Positions 13,633-21,000 of a DNA stretch of 21,994 nt are shown here, piece by piece. The notes under the pieces are model-generated. The model was not told the origin of the DNA, searched no databases, and was given only the letters and a program-made list of their open reading frames with translations. This DNA is from JAQVUB01 sp033809415 (GTDB lineage Bacteria; Verrucomicrobiota; Lentisphaeria; Oligosphaerales; Oligosphaeraceae). The first letter of the stretch is position 1; each line of letters begins with the position of its first letter. The stretch spans positions 1 to 21,994 of the forward strand of contig JAPXLT010000045.1 in assembly GCA_033809415.1 (NCBI GenBank), given 5' to 3'. The position numbers and the translations under genes were made by a program.

Positions 13633-16104
13633 GCTGATCCTGCCTGGAATCTGGCATTGAGATTCCAGGCGGTACCCGATTGATTTATATCCAGCCTTTC
13701 TTCGGTCAAACATTCTTGCGGTCATTGGTATTTTCGTGTCGGCATAATCGTAGATCATCACTTCCTTTTTCCGGTCATACAGCCGATGCAGTCGGCCGGC
13801 ATATTGAGCCAATGTGCCCCGCCAGGAAATCGGCATTGTCAGAAAAAGTGTATCCAGGCGCGGATCATCAAATCCTTCACCAAGGAACTTCCCGGTAGCC
13901 AAAAGAAGGCGCTGTTCGTCTTCCGGCACGGTGGAGAAAGCGTGTTGAATTTCCAAGCGCATTTTTCGTCTCATGCCTCCTTGCATCACGAAAAGATTGG
14001 GGATATCCTGGAACTGCCCCGCCAGCCAGGCCAAGTGCTCTTTGCGTTCTGTGATGACCACCGGATTGCGCCCCGCTTTCAAGGCGGCACGAACATCGTC
14101 AATGATCATGCGATTGCGTTCTTCGTCATGGAGCAGACGTTCGTAGATATCATGAATGGTTGGCTTTTCCCGGCCTGCCAGCTCCGCATTCAATTCCAGA
14201 TGGGTCTCACGGACAATAACCTGATGGTCAAATGGCCGCTCGAGTGCCTGTTGCTTTTCGTTCACCCGGTAGCGCACCGGACCGCATTGCATGAAGATGA
14301 TTGGATGGTGCCCATCCTTTCTGGTCAGCGTTGCAGACAAGCCAAGCACATATTTGCACTTGCATTGACGAATGACGGATTCAAAAGTGAATGCCGAAAG
14401 ATGGTGACATTCGTCCACAACGACCATGCCGTAGTTTCCCACGACATCGTCAACTACTCCGGCACGAATGAGACTCTGTATCGAGGCGATGTCAACAATA
14501 TTGGTCACCCTTTTCTTTCCACCGCCAATTGTGCCAATTTGGTCAGGCGGAATCCCAAGAAATGTCTGCAGACGCGACTTCCATTGTTCGATCAGTTGCA
14601 CACGATGGACTAGAACCAGGGTATTTACCGATCGTTGCGCGATAAGATAAATTGCCACAACTGTTTTTCCGAAAGCTGTGGAAGCCGATAGCACGCCGAG
14701 ATCGTATTTCAGCAAAGCCAGCGCCGCTTTTTCCTGTTCATCCCGCAAGTTGCCCTGAAAGGTAAAAGATTGGTATGAACCGCTGTTTCTCTTGTCGCAT
14801 ACTGTATATGGGATATGGTTATCCAGCAGAAGGTGAGTAAGGTCTTCCGCGCATCCTCTGGGGAGGCCTATGTGTTCAGGGAAAACCTCCGCGCAGCCGA
14901 TGATGCGCGGTTTGTCGTAGATCGGCATGCGCATTGCCTGGGCGCGGTAGAATTCAGGGTTTTGGAATGCGGCCAAACGAAGTAATGCCGTTTGCAATTT
15001 TGGCGTCAATTGGGATTTTGTGAAGTATATTTCATTCTCTATGACAATCTCCACCGCCTGTTTCAAGCCGACGTTCAGTCCTTGTGGCTTGCGTCTGCGA
15101 GAAGGCGGTTGCTCCCAAGGCTTTTCATTTTCCTCGAGTTCCGGCATTTTCACGCCTGTGATGCGTCCTGTTTGGACAGCCTTGGCCGCCAATGCCTCGA
15201 CCATGGATGGCATCATCAAGGAGATGTTTTCCAGGAATGACCATTGATCTGCATAAGGCTGAAACTGGTCATCGAGAAAAACGCTGTTCCCCAGTTTTCT
15301 TGGCTTTGCCTGCAATGGCAAGGCGATAAGATTTCCCAACCCGCCGGATGGCATGGTATCCTGATTCGGGAAAAAACGGTCGTAGGATTCGAATCCAAGT
15401 TCCGGGCGCTGCTCCATTGTTTCCGTCAGCAGGAAACTTCCCATTTGCCTGGCGATGTGCGCCGAGACAGCTTCAGTAAAAAATATCCACAGGTGTGCCC
15501 CATTGCCTGACCGGGAGCGCTCCAAAGCGGCAGGAACATTATACTTTTGGCATGTCTCAAGAAACGCCTTTGCATCCTCGATATAATTCTTCTTGTCGAA
15601 GTCCACCGCCAGAAAATGACAATGCTCATTCTCGAGCATTGGATATACGCCGATGATAAAATCGTTTCCGAGTTCATCCAGCCCGCGCAAATGCTTTTCG
15701 ATAACATCATCAGTCACAGGCAGGAATACACGATTTGGGCATTGTGCACATTTTACGTTCCGTTTATCACAGAGACCATATTTCCACTCGTTGGCGCAAG
15801 CCGGCTGATAACCCGAACGCCCGGTTTTACGGCTCTCGAAGCGTTTGGGATAGACGTCGGTTCGCCCTTTGAACAGCCTGCGAAATATTGCAATCTTATC
15901 TTGAGGAGAATAGATGGAACTGGCAGTTTTCACTGCTACTGGCGGAGTGCTTTCCGTTCTTTGCTTCTCCCTAAGCAGCAAATTCATTCTGGCCTGTATA
16001 TGCTGTTGCTCCGCATGCAACGCCGCCAGCTTTTGCTGCAAGTGATGTAATTCCGAGTCTATTGGATCCATGGCCGATTTATCCAAGCACAATAAAGGAG
16101 GCAT
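13588..16104 (-). CDS. TOTE-type primase-helicase (AEP primase plus SF2 DEAD-like helicase)
   Basis: An 838-residue fusion. A coiled-coil start (about 15-50) is followed by a Cys cluster (C103, C112, C119, C122) likely to bind zinc. An archaeo-eukaryotic primase domain follows, with LAVDFD (Asp168, Asp170) and RSRSGNGAHLWIFF (Ser199 to His204), and then GGLGNLIALPLQ. The second half is an SF2 helicase with Walker A SASTAFGKT (Lys480), VVVDECHH (564-568), GLSATL and QYAGRLHR (767-774). This matches what I know as the TOTE conflict-system primase-helicase, believed to act in defence or element maintenance. The start at 16104 has GGGGAG four bases upstream. The last 25 or so residues run through a terminator-like hairpin and into a repeat arm, so the original protein probably ended near GYKSIGYRLE. 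Confidence 0.85.
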   Translation of the reverse strand: MPPLLCLDKSAMDPIDSELHHLQQKLAALHAEQQHIQARMNLLLREKQRTESTPPVAVKTASSIYSPQDKIAIFRRLFKGRTDVYPKRFESRKTGRSGYQPACANEWKYGLCDKRNVKCAQCPNRVFLPVTDDVIEKHLRGLDELGNDFIIGVYPMLENEHCHFLAVDFDKKNYIEDAKAFLETCQKYNVPAALERSRSGNGAHLWIFFTEAVSAHIARQMGSFLLTETMEQRPELGFESYDRFFPNQDTMPSGGLGNLIALPLQAKPRKLGNSVFLDDQFQPYADQWSFLENISLMMPSMVEALAAKAVQTGRITGVKMPELEENEKPWEQPPSRRRKPQGLNVGLKQAVEIVIENEIYFTKSQLTPKLQTALLRLAAFQNPEFYRAQAMRMPIYDKPRIIGCAEVFPEHIGLPRGCAEDLTHLLLDNHIPYTVCDKRNSGSYQSFTFQGNLRDEQEKAALALLKYDLGVLSASTAFGKTVVAIYLIAQRSVNTLVLVHRVQLIEQWKSRLQTFLGIPPDQIGTIGGGKKRVTNIVDIASIQSLIRAGVVDDVVGNYGMVVVDECHHLSAFTFESVIRQCKCKYVLGLSATLTRKDGHHPIIFMQCGPVRYRVNEKQQALERPFDHQVIVRETHLELNAELAGREKPTIHDIYERLLHDEERNRMIIDDVRAALKAGRNPVVITERKEHLAWLAGQFQDIPNLFVMQGGMRRKMRLEIQHAFSTVPEDEQRLLLATGKFLGEGFDDPRLDTLFLTMPISWRGTLAQYAGRLHRLYDRKKEVMIYDYADTKIPMTARMFDRRKAGYKSIGYRLESQCQIPGRISFFNNEKTRIGTKIL
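13627..13670 (-). terminator. Terminator-like hairpin inside the 3' end of the primase-helicase ORF
   Basis: On the minus strand a perfect 11-bp stem (GCCTGGAATCT / AGATTCCAGGC, arms 13660-13670 and 13642-13652) with a seven-base loop is followed nine bases later by six T residues. The T run belongs to the end of the hairpin element. The structure lies within the last codons of the present ORF, which is unusual for a terminator and suggests that the ORF was extended by loss of an earlier stop codon. Confidence 0.5.
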
Positions 16105-16173
16105 TCTGCTCCCCGTCGCTTAATAAGATGACATGGATTTTCCATTTTTCCATGAATGCGTGGTTAAAAGTGG

Positions 16174-16192
16174 CGTAACCGTCCCGGTTGCG
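16174..16192 (-). repeat. Palindromic module CGYAACCG-N3-CGGTTRCG, second copy
   Basis: CGTAACCG-TCC-CGGTTGCG with the flank TGGTTAAAAGTGG reproduces, on the opposite strand, the module at 5952-5986. It stands upstream of the primase-helicase gene. The rest of the stretch 16105-16405 holds two further small inverted repeats: CATGGA/TCCATG (16132-16154) and GAAACATA/TATGTTTC (16211-16218 and 16263-16270). No gene is visible in it. Confidence 0.7.
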
Positions 16193-16272
16193 AGGCCTGA
16201 ACTGTCGTGGGAAACATAGGAAATCCCAGGATTAGGAATTGCTATGATTTTCTAGGAATCTTTATGTTTCTG

Positions 16273-16327
16273 TATGACTTCGTATGACTCTGATTGAAAA
16301 TGCGTGTGTGCAGCATTATTTTTCGCC
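16273..16327 (+). repeat. 55-nt dispersed block, copy 2
   Basis: It begins TATGACTTCGTATGACTCTG, continues ATTGAAAA, and ends GCAGCATTATTTTTCGCC. Most positions agree with 4396-4451, in the same orientation. Both copies lie upstream of plus-strand genes, at about 160-200 bases from the start codon. Confidence 0.7.
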
Positions 16328-16405
16328 GTAGGCAGACATCAAGGCCAACTCCATCCTCTTACACTCAGGAAAGAGCCAAGGAATACAAAATTCTGCATGT
16401 TCGAC

Positions 16406-16438
16406 TTGACATGCAAGTATCAAATGATACCTTATGAT
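16406..16438 (+). promoter_or_regulatory. Promoter/operator region of the HTH regulator
   Basis: TTGACA (16406-16411) is a good -35 box. A perfect inverted repeat GTATCA-AA-TGATAC (16417-16430) lies just downstream and a TATGAT (16433-16438) follows, but at 21 bases from the -35 the spacing is too long for a standard promoter; TACCTT at 16428 is a weaker option. Such palindromes overlapping the promoter are typical for autoregulated antitoxins. The operator is more certain than the exact promoter. Confidence 0.45.
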
Positions 16439-16488
16439 AAATGGTAGGCATAAAAAGAGCGAACCGGTTCCCACAAAGGAGACAAGCT

Positions 16489-16989
16489 GTGAAAAACGCT
16501 ACGCCCCCTGTTCCTGGCTGGGTCGCCATTCGCAAGACGGAGCAGGTTCCTATTCCTGCCGCCGACGGTAAGGGCATCGCCCGGTTCATCGAAGTCGAGG
16601 TGGATGCCTGGCGCGATCCACAGACCGGGGAGGTCTATCTGGATGGCGAGGCTATTGATCTGATGGATCGGGTCAAGGCACGCCACATGGGCATCCTGAC
16701 TGCCGAGGAAATCAAGGCTCTGCGCCACCGCCTGGGGCTTACTCAGCGTGAGCTGTCCAAGCTGCTTAGGATCGGCGAGAAGACCTGGACCCGCTGGGAG
16801 AGCGGACGGGAGCATCCGTCCCATGCCATGAATGTTATGCTCCGAGCCTTGAGCGATGGCGTCCTTACCCCCGAATATCTGCGGTCGCAGCAAAGTCCAC
16901 AGATTCCGCTTTGGAAGGGGATTGACATGGCGCGACCTACGGCGCAGAAAGCCGAAGCACCTAGACCCCATCCAGAAGGGATTTTTTAA
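16489..16989 (+). CDS. Orphan MqsA-like XRE/HTH antitoxin-type regulator
   Basis: A 166-residue protein. The HTH domain spans about 69-125: LTAEEIKALRHRLGLTQREL, then SKLLRIGEKTWTRWESGREH. The preceding segment GEAIDLMDRVKARHMG resembles the linker of MqsA-family antitoxins, but the N-terminal zinc-binding cysteines of MqsA are absent. The GTG at 16489 is chosen because AAAGGAG precedes it by seven bases; the upstream ATG at 16441 lies against the operator. No MqsR-like toxin gene is next to it, so the regulator is an orphan or controls something else. The stop codon TAA is part of the TTTTTTAACC end of the adjoining repeat element, so the natural C-terminus may have been altered. Confidence 0.75.
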   Translation: MKNATPPVPGWVAIRKTEQVPIPAADGKGIARFIEVEVDAWRDPQTGEVYLDGEAIDLMDRVKARHMGILTAEEIKALRHRLGLTQRELSKLLRIGEKTWTRWESGREHPSHAMNVMLRALSDGVLTPEYLRSQQSPQIPLWKGIDMARPTAQKAEAPRPHPEGIF

Positions 16990-17267
16990 CCACGAACCAC
17001 ACGAACAGACACGAAAATTTTATTAGGGTTGCTGCTCAGACGGATGGGAGGGCATGCGGATTTGTGATCTGGTCTATTGGTTTCTCCGACCGATCCGACC
17101 GATCCGACCGATCCGTCCGATCCGACCGATCCGACCGATCCGTCCGATCCGTCTGATCTGTCGGAGAAAAAAGTCGGGAATTGGCGATAGAATTTCTGAA
17201 TGTTACGATCAGCACACCGCCAACTCTAAAAAAGTTCGTGCTTTTTCGTGCCTTTCGTGGTTAAAAA
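16980..17267. mobile_element. MITE-like hairpin element, copy 2 (eight internal 9-mers)
   Basis: A 288-bp element with the same left arm and core as 13456-13632. After CTCCGAC it has eight 9-bp units (17091-17162: CGATCCGAC or CGATCCGTC, last TGATCTGTC), where copy 1 has one. Between GGAG and the right arm (about 17222-17267) it has some 50 bases missing from copy 1 (a stretch with TCGGGAATTGGCGATAGAAT). It separates the HTH gene from a broken antitoxin, and its right arm joins the antitoxin fragment directly. Confidence 0.75.
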
Positions 17268-17394
17268 CCTTTTTGGACACGGTCTACCTAACGCCAAGCT
17301 TCGGGCGGCTATAGAAGAAAGCGGCAAGATTGCAATGGATGATCATGTGCAAGGGCTTGAAGTTCACGATTTCTTCAAGGAATTGGACAAATGA
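17268..17394 (+). pseudogene. C-terminal fragment of RelB/DinJ-type antitoxin
   Basis: The frame ending at TGA 17392-17394 reads LPNAKLRAAIEESGK, IAMDDHVQGLEV and HDFFKELDK. This follows the conserved C-terminal half of RelB/DinJ antitoxins (IPN..T..A..E, then a KxY-like strand and a final helix). No start codon or ribbon-helix-helix half is present; the fragment begins where the repeat arm ends (GGTTAAAAAC). It overlaps the next gene by four bases (ATGA), the normal arrangement of such pairs. Confidence 0.65.
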
Positions 17395-17513
17395 CCTGGC
17401 TCGTCAAGGCGACAACCGCTTTCAAGCGCGAGTATAAATTGATGCAAAAGCGTGGCGCTGACATGCAGCTTTTGCAGGATATTGTCACAAAATTCGCCAA
17501 AAATGAGTTCTAG
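17391..17513 (+). pseudogene. Truncated YafQ/RelE-type toxin
   Basis: Forty codons starting MTWLVKATTAFKREYKLMQK, then RGADMQLLQDIVTKFAKNEF and TAG. This is the N-terminal helix pair of YafQ-like toxins (pattern TTAFKRDLKRAKKRGKD). Usual length is about 90 residues, and the catalytic histidines and aspartate lie in the missing part. Together with the antitoxin fragment this is the remains of a toxin-antitoxin operon that has lost both ends. The following 180 bases (17514-17694) contain no gene that I can support. Confidence 0.65.
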
Positions 17514-17694
17514 TTTCCCGGAACGAACTGGAAAAACTGCTTGTTAACAGTTATGGTAGTTTCTTTGCAGATTGATTTTATTTTCTTTGATTTGTTGCAG
17601 GCAACCGCTGAGACACCTTGAATTCATTTTCTTGCTGTCAAAAAATCGATGGATTGTCGGCACAATTTAACGAACAGGCAGGAAATGTAGTCTA

Positions 17695-17890
17695 ATGAGC
17701 ACGGAAGCTGATGCCCGCATATTGATTGACAAGATGCTCGAGAAGGCCGGTTGGTGCATCACTAACAAAGCCCAGGTCTCGACGGAGGAGGCTGCCGCCG
17801 ACGGTCGCGCCGACTATCTCCTAAAAGATACCCGGAGCCGTCCCCTGGCTGTCCTCGAAGCCAAGCGCTTCACAGTCGATCCATATCTCA
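17695..17890 (+). pseudogene. hsdR: hsdR N-terminal fragment (type I restriction endonuclease, EcoEI-like)
   Basis: About 65 codons with the nuclease start of type I R subunits: MSTEADARILIDKMLEKAGW, then GRADYLLKDTRSRPLAVLEAKR. Asp40, Glu55 and Lys57 form the D...ExK motif of the HsdR N-terminal nuclease. A full R subunit has around 900-1000 residues with helicase motifs, all missing here. After VDPYLI the frame continues into out-of-frame HsdS sequence and stops at 18051, so the apparent 118-residue protein is a deletion fusion. AGGA lies 11 bases before the ATG. Confidence 0.75.
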
Positions 17891-18058
17891 TACAAAATCC
17901 CTATTCCTCCTCTTGCCGAGCAGCGCCTGATTGTGGCGCGGATCGAGGAGCTGACCAGCCGTGCCGAAGAGGCACGGAAACTAATAGCGGAAGCAGAAAG
18001 CCAATTACTTCAATTCCAAGTATCCCTTCTCGCCAAGGCTTTTCGAGGTGAATTATGA
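17891..18058 (+). pseudogene. hsdS: hsdS C-terminal fragment (type I specificity subunit)
   Basis: Reading the frame that ends at TGA 18056-18058 gives YKIPIPPLAEQRLIVARIEE, a long coiled coil, then LLQFQVSLLAKAFRGEL. This is the standard C-terminus of HsdS (PLPPLxEQxxIV...ILxxAFxGEL). It is in a different frame from the hsdR fragment, so the junction near 17885-17891 is a deletion that removed the rest of hsdR, presumably hsdM, and most of hsdS. Its stop overlaps the ATG of the SIR2 gene by ATGA, which shows that the SIR2 gene was directly attached to hsdS before the collapse. Confidence 0.8.
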
Positions 18059-21000
18059 GCAAAAAATTAAACGATGTAGATATACCGGATTCAATTCGTC
18101 CTTATCTGAACGAAATTGCTGAACACTTATGGGCGGCGCGCGCAGCGGTTATGGTTGGTGCGGGTTTCAGTAAGAATGCGGGAAAAGAATTTCCCAACTG
18201 GAACCAACTAGGGGACCTTTTTTATGAGAAAGCGTATGGTGTTAAACCTGATCTAGTCAAACAAAAGTGTCCGAGTGTTCCGCAGCTGGCTAGCGAGGTA
18301 CAAGCGCTTATCGGCAAAACTGCGTTAGATAATATGTTGTGTTCCAATATTCCAGATGCGAGTTTCGAACCATCGAAGCTCCATGTTAAATTGCTTGAAT
18401 TGCCTTGGGTGGATGTGTTTACCACCAATTACGATACATTGCTGGAACGAGCCAACAACATGGTCGTGACCAGGCAATATGATCTGGTGGTTAATCAAGA
18501 AGATATCCGCTATGCTGTCAAGCCCAGAATTGTGAAGCTTCACGGCAGCTTATCTTCGGAACACTCGAAACGACATCTTATCATTACTGAAGAAGATTAC
18601 CGGCGCTATCCGTCCGACTATGCTCTTTTTGTCAATACTGTTCAGCAGGCGCTTCTTGAGAATACCTTCTGCTTAATTGGATTCTCCGGGGACGATCCCA
18701 ATTTTCTGCAATGGATTGGCTGGATTCGTGACAATCTCGGTAAGGACAAAACACAAAAAATCTATCTCGTTGGAGTATTTGATCTTTCGCCAGCTAGGTT
18801 GCAACTTCTGATGCAGCGCGGGATTACTGTCGTTGATCTTTCGTGCTGCGGCGGGATCGAAAAAGATGATCATGAGAAGGCTTTAACCCTGTTTTTCGAT
18901 TATATATGGTCTCAAAAATCGAACATCCACGATTGGGCTTATGATTACAAAATAATAAGACCTGACATCCGTGAAAATTGCATTAAAAACATCCAGGAAA
19001 TCACTGAAGAATGGCGACGACAACGACAAGACTACCCTGGTTGGCTTATTCTGCTATATAGCGACCGCAAAAGTTTATGGATGGGTACGATTGCTTGGGT
19101 TGATTACCTCCCAGGTATGGAAAAATCACCTCTTGGATTGGACATTCAATATGCTTTCGAGCTAATCTGGCGGCTTGAAAAATGCCTGCTACCAATTTTC
19201 AATAATATTGCGGTTTTTTGCGAAAAGCTCCTTGAAAAATATTGGCCATTTCCAAACGAAAACAAGCCTGCGAACTGTCAAATCTGCTCTGGTGATGAGA
19301 AGTATCAAGACTTGCCATGGAATGACCTCCAGCAGGCGTGGCTGGCCATCGCAGTGGCGATGCTGCGCTTTTACCGCGAGGGAGGATATCTCGAAAAATG
19401 GGAGGAAACTGAAACGCAACTTAAGAACCTTTCCGAATATCTCTCGGTAGAGCAAAGGGAGTTTCTGAACTATGAAAGTTTTCTCTTCAGTCTTTTTACC
19501 TTGAATCTGCCTGATGCTAAACAACGACTTGAAAACTGGCGCCCCAATGAAACACAACCCTACTGGATGGCAAAACGTGCTGCTGCACTTGCTGAAATTG
19601 GCCTGCTTGGTGAGGCTGAAACAGATGTCAAGGATGCACTTGAAAACATTAGAAAAAAACAAAATCAGAAGGTTGCTGCAACAGACCTTACTTTGGTTTC
19701 TTTAGAGAGCAACGCGATGCTTTTGGGCAAACATATTCAGGATGCTGTTGCTTCTAAAAAAGGTGAATGGGAAAAGCAACGCAAAACAAGGATGCAATTT
19801 AATGATCGGTGGAATGAATTAAAAAGGTTTAAGTACGACATAGGGAACGAAATAAAGCTATTCGAGCTAGCTCTGAAAAATCCACCAATTGAAAGGAAAA
19901 ATGTTACTGAAAAACGAGGATTTGATATAGGTAAGATCATTCGAACGCGCCATTTCCCCAGTGCCGATCAAGAAGGGCTTAACGCTTATGCCTTCCTTCG
20001 ATTCTGTGAGGAGATCGGCTTGCCATATCGAATCGGCAACTCTACATTCGCAACAAAAACCGCGTCGACAAGCCTTCAACGTATCTTGAAATATTCTCCA
20101 TTTTGGGCTTTTGCTACACTTGTCAGGCTAGGTGATGAGAGAGCTGTTGACAGCCTGTTCAGTCGCGAGGATGTGTACAAATTCACGGTTGATGAGGCAG
20201 ATAAATTTATTGAAAACTACTTGGACGCACTTGATAAATGCCGGGATGATATCCAAGCAGGCGATGCTTCCCGAAATGATAACTATGGTGTGCGTTTAGC
20301 TAAGTTATTACCTGAAATAATGTCGAGGCTCTGTTGTAAATGTTCAGTTGATATGAAGCACCGGTTCCTTGAATTTATTACTGGAGTCTATGCTTCACCA
20401 ACAAAAAACAATTACCGGAATGTAGGGGGGCTACTTAAGCGGCTCCTAAGTTCCATGACTGAAGTGGAGCAATACAATTTGATACCAGAACTGCTGAAAA
20501 TTCCCTTCCCCGAAAACTTAAATTTGCTTACTAAAAATGAGTTCCTTAATCCTTTTCTGCTACTCGGACTTAATCAAAGACCTAAATGGGCAGAACAAAG
20601 ACTGAAAATAGATTCTGGATTGGTAGAACATTTATTCTCACAAGTAACGTCAGACAATCCAGATCGGCGACGTTGGGCTATAGCATCTCTGATAACTCTA
20701 CACAAATTAGATCTGTTCGCCGACGATCAACGCAAAAAACTCGCAGCAGCTATCTGGCGTGTAACTGACGAATATGGCCTGCCGAATAATGCTGATTTCT
20801 ATAAATTTGCTTTCTTAGAACTTCCTTACCCTGGAAAAATTGACCCAATACAGCTTTTCAAAGAATATGTCAAAGTCACGCCTCTCCCGTCTCAAAAAAA
20901 CAAACAAGGGGGATTCAGTATGATAGGAGAGGAAAACATCTCTATCGTGCACGAAATTATTGGTGCAAACGACAATGACGAAAACTTTTGGACAGTTGAA

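Noticed and set aside
13786..14613. 275-codon plus-strand ORF
   Set aside because: Antisense to the helicase half of the primase-helicase gene, which has intact motifs.
13456..17267. Composite transposon formed by the two hairpin elements
   Set aside because: The elements lie in the same orientation and carry no transposase; the genes between them are not typical passenger genes, so only recombination between repeats is suggested.
17695..18051. A genuine 118-residue protein
   Set aside because: The N-terminal half is HsdR-like, but the C-terminal half is an out-of-frame reading of a clear HsdS C-terminus, so it is a deletion fusion.
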